Below are positions 1 through 12,835 of a stretch of DNA of 44,571 nucleotides, one piece after another. The number at the start of each line of letters is the position of its first letter. Position 1 is the stretch's first letter. Source of the stretch: an uncultured Sunxiuqinia sp. (lineage in GTDB: Bacteria; Bacteroidota; Bacteroidia; Bacteroidales; Prolixibacteraceae). Below the pieces are notes generated by a model that saw only the letters and a list, made by a program, of their open reading frames with translations, was not told where the DNA came from and made no database searches. The stretch is taken from positions 1 to 44,571 of the forward strand of contig NZ_CANLZV010000022.1 in the NCBI RefSeq assembly GCF_947495665.1. Direction: 5' to 3'. A program made the translations under genes and the position numbers.

Positions 1-452
1 GAACTTGTTTGCTTTCTGTTTCCGTTTTTAAGACGACTGGTTTCTGTTTTCGTTACACTCTGTATAGAACTTTTTTTTAACTATTTCTATCTTTTACCTT
101 GAATTCGGTATTACAAATATACAACCATTAAATGGTTCTATGCAATACAAAGTACTATCTTTTTTGAAAATATTTTCATGAAAATCACCTAATTCACTGA
201 TTTAACACACATTAAATACCTAGAGAATTTTAATCTTTTTTTCGAAGGATGGAGCAAAAGGGCTTAAGATCACTAAAATGGACTTCCTTCTTATGCCAGA
301 AGGCAACAAAAAAAACAGCAATGAGAGGGTGAAAAAAGAAGAAAAGAGTGCAGGTAGTAAAGAATGAGCCTTTCCTTAGAAAGGTGAAAGGCTGCCCGAA
401 AACAATCGGGCAGCCTTTCTGCTGTTGTTAAAATTTATTTCCTATTCACTCG
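1..452. other. Non-coding left edge, AT-rich
   Basis: No convincing coding region is visible. The stretch is AT-rich and contains two short palindromes, a 15-base one at 123-137 (arms AACCATT/AATGGTT) and a 14-base one at 172-185 (ATTTTCATGAAAAT). A strong hairpin follows at 386-419 (separate entry). The left part could be the control region of a gene beyond the window edge, but nothing proves this. Confidence 0.5.
386..419. terminator. Hairpin terminator downstream of the TonB-dependent receptor
   Basis: A perfect 14-bp stem (GAAAGGCTGCCCGA with its complement) encloses a 6-base loop, AAACAA. It lies 34 bases beyond the stop codon of the leftward receptor gene. Both arms end in an A-rich/T-rich GAAAG/CTTTC base, so it could work in either direction, although no long T-run follows. 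A smaller hairpin (CCTTTC/GAAAGG, 369-384) lies next to it. Confidence 0.7.
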
Positions 453-3400
453 TTAGAAAAAATAGCGCACTCCAACTTGTAACTGCCAGCATTGATTATA
501 ATTCTCATAAGTTGAGTAGGTTTTTGTTGGGTATTCACCACCTACTTTAACCATTGAGAAAGTAGGAACATAATTTGCATCCCTACTCTCGTACTTTAGA
601 ATTGAACCGTAGTTACTTGCAGCCATATTTTTATTTACTCCCCATTCAGAATTAATAAGGTTTCCAACATTTAATACGTCAGCACTTAATTGAATAGTAT
701 GAGTAGTCTTGCCTACTTTTATCGAAAGATCTTCCAAAATACGCAAATCAAATTTGTGAACCCATGGAGCACGGGCTGCATTGGCTTCAGCGTATTCTCC
801 CTTATGCTTGCTCAAATAATCATCTTGCTCAATAAATGCAAAAAATGCATTTTCATCTTCAGGCGAAACAAATTGAATATCACCTTTGGCTTTAGGAATA
901 TAGATTAGATCAGCATTTACTCCATCACTATTCATATCGTTACTATATGTGAATGAATTACCATAAGGTGAGTAACCTGAGTAGAATACGCTAATCGTAG
1001 TACCTCTCATAATTTTTGACTCACTGTGACCGAAACGGTAATTCAAAGCTCCAACTACCTTATCAGGAATTACATATTGAGAACGTTGAGCCTCTGCAAC
1101 ATTGGGGCCATTCACAGAAGTAACTCCACTCCAAGCAGAGTTAGCATAGCTGCCCGGCATACCGGAAACTTCTTTCATCTCGGTGCGGGTATAAGCAAGC
1201 ATCAATTTCAAATCCTCGATTGGCTCTGCATTAACAGTCAAATTCAACGTATAACCATAACCTTTACTTGTATTAGTCAACACACAAGCATCGCGCACAC
1301 CTTCCTCAGATGGAGAATACAAATAATCGGAGTAGATATAGCGATTATCTGGTCCTGAGAAAGTTTCCCAACTGTCAGTTGGAGTTTTCACTAAATAGTT
1401 TTCCTGCATCACGGCATTCACATTTTTCGTAAAAACACCTTCTGCAGTTACCGACAACGGGAAACTAACAGGAACCTGGAAATCGACTCCTGCTGCCGTT
1501 TTCCACACCTGAGGCATTTTAAAATCAGGATCAACACCAGCCACAGAACTCACTACACTACCATCCTCAGGAGTCACTTCTGTTTGGAAACCTAAAGTTG
1601 AAATCATCTCATCTACACTGGTTAATAATCCACCCGTCAATTTATCCAAATTAGCATCTCGACTCTTCACCGAACCATCTGGATTAAACCTAGTTTGAAC
1701 TTTCATAAGTAATTGATTCATCCCTGCATTGGAAGGCATATTAGTGAAGAATACCAATGGCAAACGACCTGTAAACAGACCACTACCACCACGAATAACT
1801 AATGATTTATCGCCTTTAACATCCCAGTTTGCCCCAATACGTGGAGAAAGATTAATTTTAGCATCGGGCCATGCGCCAGTATCAATTTTGCGACCACCAA
1901 AATCCAAATCGTAAATGGCCTGATTTCGCATTATATCGTTTAAAAAGCTAATTCTATCCGCACGCAAGCCAAAAGTTAATTTCAAATTAGGCTTAACAGT
2001 CCATTCATCTTGTGCATAAAAGCCCAACTGGCTAAATACAACCTCATTCACAGGGTTCTTTTCACCGTTAGCACCATAAGTCAGTGCAAAATCTACCGGA
2101 GCGGCACCATTTAAGAAATCAGACAAACTGGCGTAACGATAATAACCAGTACCACTACGCATATAAGAGTTAGCCGCTGATTGATGCTCATAACTAATAC
2201 CAGCAGTCAACTTATGAGCATCCAAGTAATAAGTAAAGTTATCTGTAATGGTGTAAATTTTATTTTTCACCCCATTATTATAAGTAAACAACTCGTAACC
2301 AGCTGATATATACGGATCCAATGCTTCAGCTCCGGATGCAATATCTCCACTCATAATATCTATGAAAGGGAATACTGACGAGTTCGTTCCACGCACATCC
2401 TGTATGTCTGAATAAGTTGCAATAACTTGATTCGACATCTTTTCATTAATTCGGCTATTCAATTCAATTGTCCCAGACTTGACCAGATTATCCATTGAAT
2501 ACATCGAATTAGCGTAAGACATCGAGTACTGAGAAATTCGGTTTTTATTGCGATCACGATATGCACCATCCGTTGAGTTCCCATTAGGAGCGTTCCAAGC
2601 CGTGTTCTTTGTATAATTGTAACGAATATTCATTTTATTCGCGTCATTTATATTCCAGTCCAAACGCAACAAATATTTAATATTCTCCTGATCTGCTGGG
2701 AAATCGGTAAACGATCCGGTATCATAACCGTATTTATTTTTCAAATGGTCTGATACCGCCTGAAGATCGCTAATTGTTGTTCTGGAAATTGTTTGCTCAT
2801 CAGTTACACCGTCAGTCGAAGGTTTCCAGTTAACAACTTGTTCTGGACTTTTCTCTTTCTCAATATTACCAAAGAAGAATAACTTGTTTTCAATAATTGG
2901 ACCACCCAAAGAAGCTCCATAAGTTGTTTTTGACTCCTCTGCTCGTTCTCCAAAATATTTATCGCCAATTTTATTACCGCGCATATCTTGATTGCGATAA
3001 TAAGTATATCCGGTCCCCTTAAAGGTATTGGTTCCTGATTTAGTAATCGCATTGATCCCTCCGCCAATGAAGTTGGTTTGACGAACATCGAAAGGAGCAA
3101 TAACCACTTGCACTTCTTCTATCGCGTCCATAGAAATAGGATTTCCACCACCAGGAAGATTTGAACCCAATCCAAAATTGTTGTTAAAGTTGGCACCGTC
3201 AACCGTGAAGTTGGTAGAGCGACCATCACCTCCGGCAAAGCTCATTCCATTGGCATAAGGCGAAATACGTGCAATGTCCGAAATGCTTCGGTTAATGGTG
3301 GGCATTGCGTTCATTTGTTCGTTCGAAATATTGGTTGTAGCCCCGGTCTTGGTCGTCCGGAAAGGGGAGGCTTGCGTACCAAGCACCACCACTTCTCCTA

Positions 3401-3752
3401 CATCAACCGAGCTTTCCTTCATTGTAGCATTCAAAATGTAAGTTTCACCCAAGAATAGTCTGATATCAGTGAAAGTTCCTTTATTGTACCCAACAAAAGA
3501 TACTTCAACCCGGTAAGGCCCGCCGGATCTCATCCCTTGCAGATCAAACAAACCTTCTTTGTTGGTAATGGTCCCGTACTGAGAACCTGATGGTTCATGA
3601 ACAGCCAGGACAGTTGCACCCGGCAGTCGTTCACCTGATTCAGTCTCAACAGTTCCAGTCATTCCTGCAGTAGTTATCTGCGAAAAAACCGGAGAAGTTG
3701 CTAACAGCATCAAAGCGAATAGCAAAGTGTAATTTTTTAGTTTTGTTTTCAT
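453..3752 (-). CDS. TonB-dependent receptor, Oar-like, with carboxypeptidase-type N-terminal domain
   Basis: This 1099-residue protein is an outer membrane TonB-dependent transporter. I place the start at the ATG at 3752 because it opens directly into a signal peptide (MKTKLKNYTLLFALMLLATS, cleavage near VFSQ); the longer open frame upstream lacks such a signal. A carboxypeptidase-regulatory-like beta-sandwich covers about residues 28-115. A plug domain follows at about 130-240, with FTVDGANFNNNFG and IEEVQVVIAPFDVRQTNFIGG. The rest is a large beta-barrel ending in the aromatic RYFF typical of outer membrane proteins. Length and the plug sequence fit the Oar-like group, often linked in Bacteroidota to peptide or protein uptake; the substrate is not evident. 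No SusD partner lies beside it. It diverges from the beta-galactosidase gene. Confidence 0.9.
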   Translation of the reverse strand: MKTKLKNYTLLFALMLLATSPVFSQITTAGMTGTVETESGERLPGATVLAVHEPSGSQYGTITNKEGLFDLQGMRSGGPYRVEVSFVGYNKGTFTDIRLFLGETYILNATMKESSVDVGEVVVLGTQASPFRTTKTGATTNISNEQMNAMPTINRSISDIARISPYANGMSFAGGDGRSTNFTVDGANFNNNFGLGSNLPGGGNPISMDAIEEVQVVIAPFDVRQTNFIGGGINAITKSGTNTFKGTGYTYYRNQDMRGNKIGDKYFGERAEESKTTYGASLGGPIIENKLFFFGNIEKEKSPEQVVNWKPSTDGVTDEQTISRTTISDLQAVSDHLKNKYGYDTGSFTDFPADQENIKYLLRLDWNINDANKMNIRYNYTKNTAWNAPNGNSTDGAYRDRNKNRISQYSMSYANSMYSMDNLVKSGTIELNSRINEKMSNQVIATYSDIQDVRGTNSSVFPFIDIMSGDIASGAEALDPYISAGYELFTYNNGVKNKIYTITDNFTYYLDAHKLTAGISYEHQSAANSYMRSGTGYYRYASLSDFLNGAAPVDFALTYGANGEKNPVNEVVFSQLGFYAQDEWTVKPNLKLTFGLRADRISFLNDIMRNQAIYDLDFGGRKIDTGAWPDAKINLSPRIGANWDVKGDKSLVIRGGSGLFTGRLPLVFFTNMPSNAGMNQLLMKVQTRFNPDGSVKSRDANLDKLTGGLLTSVDEMISTLGFQTEVTPEDGSVVSSVAGVDPDFKMPQVWKTAAGVDFQVPVSFPLSVTAEGVFTKNVNAVMQENYLVKTPTDSWETFSGPDNRYIYSDYLYSPSEEGVRDACVLTNTSKGYGYTLNLTVNAEPIEDLKLMLAYTRTEMKEVSGMPGSYANSAWSGVTSVNGPNVAEAQRSQYVIPDKVVGALNYRFGHSESKIMRGTTISVFYSGYSPYGNSFTYSNDMNSDGVNADLIYIPKAKGDIQFVSPEDENAFFAFIEQDDYLSKHKGEYAEANAARAPWVHKFDLRILEDLSIKVGKTTHTIQLSADVLNVGNLINSEWGVNKNMAASNYGSILKYESRDANYVPTFSMVKVGGEYPTKTYSTYENYNQCWQLQVGVRYFF

Positions 3753-7434
<3,682 letters not shown>

Positions 7435-7458
7435 TACAAATTACTCGATTCCCGAGTC

Positions 7459-7500
7459 AAATCCCTGTCAGATTATTAGCTGGCAGGGATTTTTTATTTT
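7459..7500 (+). terminator. Rho-independent terminator of the beta-galactosidase gene
   Basis: A stem of about 13 bp (AAATCCCTGTCAG with CTGGCAGGGATTT, one G-T pair) encloses an 8-base loop and is followed by a T-rich run. It begins 25 bases after the stop codon. Confidence 0.9.
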
Positions 7501-7711
7501 GATCTTACCGCTATCCCCAGCGAGCTGATTTTACTGAAGGTACGACTGACCAACGGTGCCCAACACATGGTAAAAGTAATAGTCACCCATTAAACGATGT
7601 TTGCCGAAATCTGGTCCCCCACTAACCATTCCTAGTCCTGACACACCCAGTGGATATGCGTTCATTCTCAAAACATTTAAAGATTGCTATATGTTTTTTT
7701 AGAGGAATTCT

Positions 7712-7719
7712 TAATTTTG
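7712..7719 (+). promoter_or_regulatory. nadA promoter -7 element
   Basis: TAATTTTG is an exact match to the Bacteroidota -7 consensus TAnnTTTG. It lies 33 bases before the chosen nadA start, with a T-rich stretch (7694-7700) about 12-18 bases upstream. Its position inside the longer open frame argues for the ATG at 7753. Confidence 0.65.
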
Positions 7720-7752
7720 CAGGCAATTATTCTGAAAAAAGGAGTGCTGACG

Positions 7753-8745
7753 ATGGAAAAGTTATTGGTTCAGGAGATGTTGGAAGAGAAAGGTTTTATT
7801 GACGAAAAAATCGATCCTAAACTGAATTTGGTAAACGAGATTAAGCGGCTGAAACAGGAAAAAAATGCCGTTATTCTGAGCCATTACTATGTGGATGGAG
7901 ACTTGCAGGACATTGCTGATTTCGTTGGAGACAGCTTACAGCTGGCGCAGGCTGCAGCCCAAACCGAAGCAGACATGATTGTTTTTGTTGGCGTGCATTT
8001 TATGGCTGAAACAGCCAAAATCATCAACCCCTCCAAAAAAGTGATTCTGCCCGACCTAAAAGCCGGATGCTCACTGGCCGAGTCAGCCCCTGCGGATAAA
8101 TTTGCTGAATTCAAAAAACAATATCCTGACCACCAAGTTATTTCTTACATCAACTGTACTGCTGACCTGAAAACAATGACTGATGTGGTCTGCACCTCAT
8201 CCAATGCCGAGAAAATAGTCAACAGCTTTCCGAAAGATGCCAAACTTATTTTTGCCCCCGACAAAAACCTGGGCAACTACATCAACAGCATCACAGGACG
8301 CAATATGGTGCTTTGGGACGGCGCGTGTATGGTTCATGAAAAATATTCGGTTGAGAAAATTATCGAGCTGATGGATCAACATCCGGACGCAGAATTTATT
8401 GCTCACCCCGAATGTGAAAAAACCGTGCTTTTGCTGGCCAAGCACATTGGGTCTACTAGCTCTTTGCTGAATTACGTTCAGGAAAACAAGGCCCAAAAAT
8501 TTATCGTAGCTACTGAAAGCGGGATTCTTCACCAAATGAACAAAGCGTGTCCCGACAAAATTTTCATTCCTGCCCCTTCAAACGATTCTACCTGTGCTTG
8601 CAACGACTGTTCTTACATGAAGCTGAACAGCTTACAAAAACTGTACATCTGCATGAAACATGAGCTACCCGAGGTACAACTTTCTGCCGAGGTCATCGAA
8701 CAAGCCAAGGTACCGATTGTTCGTATGCTCGAAATTTCGAAGTAA
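7753..8745 (+). CDS. nadA: Quinolinate synthase NadA
   Basis: NadA condenses iminoaspartate with dihydroxyacetone phosphate to quinolinate in de novo NAD synthesis, using a 4Fe-4S cluster in the cytoplasm. The 330-residue product has the expected pseudo-triplicated fold. Visible signatures are ILSHYYVDGDLQDIADFVGDS near residues 41-61, the Cys106 motif AGCSLAE, Cys192 in GACMVHE, and the C-terminal CACNDCSYM (Cys281, 283, 286) that supplies the third cluster ligand. I use the ATG at 7753, preceded by AAGGAG at 7739-7743, rather than the upstream codon at 7684, because a -7 promoter element lies between them. nadB and nadC are not in the window. It appears to be transcribed alone. Confidence 0.96.
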   Translation: MEKLLVQEMLEEKGFIDEKIDPKLNLVNEIKRLKQEKNAVILSHYYVDGDLQDIADFVGDSLQLAQAAAQTEADMIVFVGVHFMAETAKIINPSKKVILPDLKAGCSLAESAPADKFAEFKKQYPDHQVISYINCTADLKTMTDVVCTSSNAEKIVNSFPKDAKLIFAPDKNLGNYINSITGRNMVLWDGACMVHEKYSVEKIIELMDQHPDAEFIAHPECEKTVLLLAKHIGSTSSLLNYVQENKAQKFIVATESGILHQMNKACPDKIFIPAPSNDSTCACNDCSYMKLNSLQKLYICMKHELPEVQLSAEVIEQAKVPIVRMLEISK

Positions 8746-8935
8746 GTTTAAGAAAGAGCCCACAACCTGAAGGACAGTTTCTCCCCTGGAACAGCACTCA
8801 GAGAAAGCAAGAAAATACTGCGAACAGCCCGTAAATATTAACTTGTGAACAGGTAGCTGTTAATTAAAATAGGAAAGAACAGCTCAATTAGCTTGCGCGT
8901 AATTCTTATCTTCGTAGTACTCAAAAGAACTTAGT

Positions 8936-9670
8936 ATGCCTTACCGCAGGTTGCCAAATACCGACCAAGCACGAATGAAAGCCATTGAGATGGCTTTGGA
9001 AAAAGGAAAGCGAACAGCCTATAGTGAATTGGCTTTCAGTCAGCTCACACTCAACAAGCTTCAATCGCTTTACCCCAATTTGTCCAACTGTATCCGGCAA
9101 CTTCAGGCTGCCAAACAAGTACAGTTTGACCGGTCCAACGAATACGGCAACATCTTCAAAAAGGCTAAATTATACTTATCCCACTTCGTTCAGGTGCTGA
9201 ACTTCGCCATTCAGCGTGAAGAAATGAAACCTGCTGTCCGCGAATTTTACGGGCTTCGTCCCAATGCCTTGGATGTTCCTCCACTCAACTTGGAAAAGGA
9301 CGTTTTAGCCTGGGGAGAACGGATCATTCAGGGAGAACAAAGACGCTGCATGCAAGGCGGAAGTGCCATCTATAGCCCATCCATTGCCTTGGTAAAGGTT
9401 CATTATGAAAATTTCAAGGATGCCTTTCAGCATCAGAAAATTCTGCAAAACAACACCGATCGTGCATCCTTTAAAATGAAGGACATACGCGAACAGGCAG
9501 ATGCACTCATTCAGCAGTTGTGGAACGAGGTAGAAGCCCATTTTGAAGGACAACCCGATGAAATTCGACGTGAAAAAGCCGCACAATATGGCGTGGTGTA
9601 CGTTTACCGCCAGTCGGAACTGAAACGGATGGAAGCAGAAAAACTGCAGATCAATCTCAATTTCAACTAA
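8936..9670 (+). CDS. Conserved-looking hypothetical protein, 244 aa
   Basis: I do not recognise a family with confidence. The product is soluble, rich in Gln, Lys, Glu and Arg, and probably mostly helical; it has no signal peptide or membrane segment. The first 80 residues look like a helical bundle (RMKAIEMALEKGKRTAYSEL), and the middle has VREFYGLRPNALDVPPL followed by AWGERIIQGEQRR. The end is a charged helix. A near-consensus -7 element (TATCTTCG, 8907-8914) lies 22 bases before the ATG. It stands alone between nadA and a convergent protease gene. Codon use matches the neighbours, so I consider it a true gene. Confidence 0.75.
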   Translation: MPYRRLPNTDQARMKAIEMALEKGKRTAYSELAFSQLTLNKLQSLYPNLSNCIRQLQAAKQVQFDRSNEYGNIFKKAKLYLSHFVQVLNFAIQREEMKPAVREFYGLRPNALDVPPLNLEKDVLAWGERIIQGEQRRCMQGGSAIYSPSIALVKVHYENFKDAFQHQKILQNNTDRASFKMKDIREQADALIQQLWNEVEAHFEGQPDEIRREKAAQYGVVYVYRQSELKRMEAEKLQINLNFN

Positions 9671-9754
9671 GCTGCACCTTTCTTTTAAACCGGGTTCTTA
9701 TACCTGCAACCGAAAGCTAAGGCTAATCGACAAAACTTCGATTTACGAAAACCA

Positions 9755-10681
9755 TCAGGCTTCTGCGCCCACTCTTTTGCGCAGTATATAGACCAATGCA
9801 ATGGTTAAGGCCAGACTCAAAACAGCCATCACTACAGAAGTACTCATCGAATCGCCATAGCTGTTCAATGATTCCATTGTTTTACTGCCGGTCTTTTCGG
9901 CATGCAAGGCCAAAACACCTAAGGCATTATTCATGAAGTGAGCCAGAATAGGCAACCACATCGACCCCGAATAAATGAGTAGGTAGCCAAATAAAGCACC
10001 TAAAACCAATCGGGGGAAAAAGCCAAAAAACTGCATGTGCAAAGTGCTGAATAAAAACGCAGAGATCCAAATTCCCCAATGTTGATTGCGGGTCATGTTC
10101 GTGAAAATCTTCTGAACCACCCCACGAAAAAGCAACTCCTCGCCAATAGCCGGAATTACGGCAATCATAAACAAGTTGAACAGCACCCCCCACACCGTTT
10201 CTACCGCAATAAAACGATCAATCAGGTTGGCAGCACTATCCTCCATGCTTCGCATCCAGTCTTCCATGCCGGCCAAAAAGCCGGGAAGATGCATATTCTG
10301 GTTCAGCTCGCCCAGGTAACCCACCCAGGGGCCGGCTGCCAGCACCGCAAGCAAACCAAGCAACAGATTGCCTGTCCGCACTTTTTGATCCAGGGTCAGG
10401 TACCGCCATACATTCCCTTCAAACAACCAAGCTAAAAGAAAGGGAGGCAATACAAAAAGCCCAATGGACTGAACCACCTGAAAATATTTCAACAAGTTTA
10501 CCGTGTTCGGGTCCGAAGGATCAACCCCCGAAAGGCTGTTCATCATTTCGGAAAGCCCAACAATTGGCACAAGCGCAGCAATAGAAATAGAAAAGACAAC
10601 CAAAAAGGAAACCAGAATAACAAATGCAGAGAAAACTAACTGTGTGCCGGGCTTCATCCCCCGGAATGTGGTAAAGGCCAT
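9755..10681 (-). CDS. CPBP family intramembrane metalloprotease
   Basis: This 308-residue polytopic membrane protein belongs to the CPBP (CAAX prenyl protease 2 / bacteriocin-processing, Abi) family. The hallmarks are the glutamate motif IPAIGEELLFRGV, the second-helix motif STLHMQFFGFFPRLVLGALFG, and the histidine/asparagine motif PILAHFMNNALG. Hydrophobic segments flank them (for example LVFSAFVILVSFLVVFSISI near the N-terminus and VVMAVLSLALTIALVYIL near the end). I chose the ATG at 10681 (MAFTTFRGMKPG), which puts the first membrane span about 15 residues in; the open frame continues upstream without adding a plausible domain. Bacterial members may process peptides or confer self-immunity; the substrate here is unknown. 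Confidence 0.88.
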   Translation of the reverse strand: MAFTTFRGMKPGTQLVFSAFVILVSFLVVFSISIAALVPIVGLSEMMNSLSGVDPSDPNTVNLLKYFQVVQSIGLFVLPPFLLAWLFEGNVWRYLTLDQKVRTGNLLLGLLAVLAAGPWVGYLGELNQNMHLPGFLAGMEDWMRSMEDSAANLIDRFIAVETVWGVLFNLFMIAVIPAIGEELLFRGVVQKIFTNMTRNQHWGIWISAFLFSTLHMQFFGFFPRLVLGALFGYLLIYSGSMWLPILAHFMNNALGVLALHAEKTGSKTMESLNSYGDSMSTSVVMAVLSLALTIALVYILRKRVGAEA

Positions 10682-10821
10682 AGTTAAAATTTTAAGTGCC
10701 CTAAAGATAAGTCGCCCGAAGCAAAAAAAAAACCGCAAAAAAGCCCCCCAAAACAGGTCAGCAGCCAGACTCTTTCCCGTCATCTTCAGGTACAAAACTC
10801 GAAACTCAAAGCTTCTTTATA

Positions 10822-10829
10822 TATCTTTG
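10822..10829 (+). promoter_or_regulatory. dusB promoter -7 element
   Basis: TATCTTTG matches TAnnTTTG exactly and lies 21 bases before the GTG start of dusB. It shows that the much longer open frame reaching back to 10503, antisense to the protease gene, is not the real 5' end. Confidence 0.65.
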
Positions 10830-10850
10830 TACCTTAAAAATTGGAGTAAA

Positions 10851-11864
10851 GTGAAGATTGGATCGATTGATTTAGGAGAAATGCCGCTGTTTTTAGCGCC
10901 AATGGAAGATGTGACTTACAAGTCGTTTCGATACATGTGTAAAAAATTTGGCGCCGATGTGATGTACACGGAGTTTGTGTCGTCCGAAGCACTGATTCGG
11001 GATATTGCCAAAACCAAACAAAAGATGCACCTTTTCGATTTTGATCGTCCGGTAGCCATTCAGATTTATGGGTACGACATCGATTCGATGGTAAATGCTG
11101 CCAAAGCCGTTGAAGAGTTTCAGCCCGATTTTATCGATATCAACTATGGTTGTCCCATGAAAAAAATCGTCAAGAAAGGGGCTGGTGCCGGACTGCTGCA
11201 GGATTTGGATAAAATGCAACGGATGACGGCAGAGATTGTCAAAGCGGTTTCGCTGCCCGTAACGGCCAAAACCCGCCTGGGTTGGGACGAAGACTCCAAA
11301 GTCATTCTGGAAGCTGCGGAACGCCTTCAGGACGCCGGTGTGGCTGCGTTGGCCATTCACGGCCGAACCCGCAAGCAATTGTATACCGGAAAAGCCGACT
11401 GGAGCCTGATTGCTGAAGTGAAAAACAATTCGCGCATGCACATTCCCATTATTGGTAACGGCGACATCAACGGGCCCGAAAAAGCCATGGAGTTCTTAAA
11501 ACAAAGTGGTGTCGATGGCTTAATGATTGGCCGAGGTTCCATTGGCCGCCCCTGGATTTTCAATGAGGTGAAACACTACCTAAAAACCGGCGAAATTCTT
11601 CCTCCCCCCACCGTATCTGAAGTCGTTCAGAACTTGCGCGATCAATTACAACTTTCACTCGACTGGAAAGCCAACGAACGCTCTGCCATTTTGATGATGC
11701 GCCGGCATTTTGCCAAGTATTTTCCGGGCGTTCCCGACTTTCGGCAACACCGCATTCAACTCCTTCAGGCCGTCGAGATGGATGAAGTGCAGCGCATTCT
11801 TAACGAAATTGTTGAACACTATGGGCAGCTGCAGGTTGATTATACAAACATGAGTTTGAAATGA
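10851..11864 (+). CDS. dusB: tRNA-dihydrouridine synthase (DusB type)
   Basis: This FMN-dependent enzyme reduces uridine to dihydrouridine in the tRNA D-loop. The 337-residue product has a TIM barrel with LAPMEDVTYKSFR near the start, the catalytic cysteine in DINYGCPMKK, IHGRTRKQLYTGKADW, IPIIGNGDI for FMN phosphate binding, and DGLMIGRGSIGRPWIF, then a helical tRNA-binding tail. I use the GTG at 10851 because VKIGSIDLGEMPLFLAPMED aligns with normal DusB N-termini and TTGGAG sits just upstream; an ATG at 10881 would cut off the first strand. Its stop overlaps the start of the YkvA gene (ATGA), so the two are translationally coupled. Confidence 0.93.
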   Translation: MKIGSIDLGEMPLFLAPMEDVTYKSFRYMCKKFGADVMYTEFVSSEALIRDIAKTKQKMHLFDFDRPVAIQIYGYDIDSMVNAAKAVEEFQPDFIDINYGCPMKKIVKKGAGAGLLQDLDKMQRMTAEIVKAVSLPVTAKTRLGWDEDSKVILEAAERLQDAGVAALAIHGRTRKQLYTGKADWSLIAEVKNNSRMHIPIIGNGDINGPEKAMEFLKQSGVDGLMIGRGSIGRPWIFNEVKHYLKTGEILPPPTVSEVVQNLRDQLQLSLDWKANERSAILMMRRHFAKYFPGVPDFRQHRIQLLQAVEMDEVQRILNEIVEHYGQLQVDYTNMSLK

Positions 11865-12244
11865 TCCCGCACGATTACAAACAATTCTACAGCGAGCAAT
11901 CGTTTAAGCAGAAATTGCAGCAGTTTGCAAAAACAGCCGGCCTGCAAGTTGCTTATGCCGCCTTGCTCCTGTTCTATCTGATGAAAGAACCTTCCGTTTC
12001 CGTCAAAGCCAAAGTAACCATTGCGGCAGCACTGGGCTATTTTATTTTACCCACCGATGCCATTCCCGACTTGGCCCCCTTGGTTGGTTTTAGCGATGAC
12101 CTTGGGGTTTTGATTTTTGCCCTTTCCCAAATCAGCAACAACATCACCCCAGAGGTTCAGCACAAAGCCAAAAACCAATTGCGAGCCTGGTTTAAGGAGT
12201 TTGATGAAGCCAAGCTGGACGAAATCAACTCCAAAATATTCTAG
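11861..12244 (+). CDS. YkvA/DUF1232 domain membrane protein
   Basis: This 127-residue protein carries the YkvA (DUF1232) signature at residues 45-85: a membrane segment, VTIAAALGYFILPTDAIPD, followed by LVGFSDDLGVLIFAL. A first hydrophobic segment lies at about 29-42. The family is widespread and its biochemical role is not established. It overlaps the dusB stop by four bases and is almost certainly co-transcribed with it. The tail is a charged amphipathic helix. Confidence 0.88.
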   Translation: MIPHDYKQFYSEQSFKQKLQQFAKTAGLQVAYAALLLFYLMKEPSVSVKAKVTIAAALGYFILPTDAIPDLAPLVGFSDDLGVLIFALSQISNNITPEVQHKAKNQLRAWFKEFDEAKLDEINSKIF

Positions 12245-12369
12245 CCCTTCCTGATCAGCTCAATACCCCAATAGCCAGTCCGCCCAGCGTATTTTTAACA
12301 GCCCTTAGCACTTCTTGGCATTGTTTTTGAATTTCATGAATCAGCAAACAAATTAAAAGCCTTGGAGTT

Positions 12370-12705
12370 ATGAAAAAAACAATGCTGATCGTGCTTTTAG
12401 GAATGGCGTCTTTTTTACTGAATCCGGAAACAACACAGGCACAGGTGACTGTTGAGCACAAGCCAAGCCCGCCAAAGGTTAAGTTGCCCCTGCCCGAGAA
12501 ACCCGGACCAGATTATCAGCTCATTCCCGGACACTGGATCTGGCACCGGCCCTCCAAGATGTACGTATGGGTGGGGCCCCACTGGGTGCTCCCCAAGGAA
12601 AACAGAAAGTGGAGCCCGGGGCATTGGCAAAAACAAAAGAAAGGCTGGAAATGGATTCCCGGTAAATGGAAGAAGATCAATAAGAGAAAATACTTTTTCA
12701 ACTAA
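12370..12705 (+). CDS. Small secreted Trp/His-rich protein (YXWGXW-like repeats)
   Basis: The 111-residue product has a clear signal peptide (MKKTMLIVLLGMASFLLNPE, cleavage near TQA). The mature part repeats a Pro-Gly-His/Lys-Trp pattern: IPGHWIWHRPSKMYVWVGP, then WSPGHWQKQKKGWKWIPGKW. This matches the style of YXWGXW repeat proteins, found in the periplasm or at the cell surface; their function is unknown. A ribosome binding site TTGGAG lies a few bases before the ATG. The C-terminus is very basic. It ends before a strong terminator and is probably a single-gene unit. Confidence 0.8.
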   Translation: MKKTMLIVLLGMASFLLNPETTQAQVTVEHKPSPPKVKLPLPEKPGPDYQLIPGHWIWHRPSKMYVWVGPHWVLPKENRKWSPGHWQKQKKGWKWIPGKWKKINKRKYFFN

Positions 12706-12749
12706 TAATATTATTTTTTTTCATACTTGTTTGTTATGTGTTTTGGGTC

Positions 12750-12777
12750 AAAGGCCGGATTGTTCCGGCCTTTTTTT
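12750..12777 (+). terminator. Rho-independent terminator
   Basis: A perfect 10-bp stem (AAAGGCCGGA/TCCGGCCTTT) with a 4-base loop is followed directly by a run of T. It closes the unit of the small Trp-rich protein. Confidence 0.92.
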
Positions 12778-12809
12778 GGCTTCCTTCCCTTCGTTCGCTT
12801 CAACTTTAC

Positions 12810-12817
12810 TATTTTTG
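12810..12817 (+). promoter_or_regulatory. Promoter -7 element of the TauE/SafE-methyltransferase pair
   Basis: TATTTTTG is an exact TAnnTTTG match lying 18 bases before the ATG at 12836. The preceding terminator isolates this promoter from the upstream gene. Confidence 0.6.
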
Positions 12818-12835
12818 TCCTTCTAAACAAACAAC

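Noticed and set aside
7501-7683. Short open frame between beta-galactosidase and nadA
   Set aside because: About 30 codons without start, promoter or family; likely chance.
10893-11441. 182-codon frame antisense to dusB
   Set aside because: Shadow of the conserved dusB gene.
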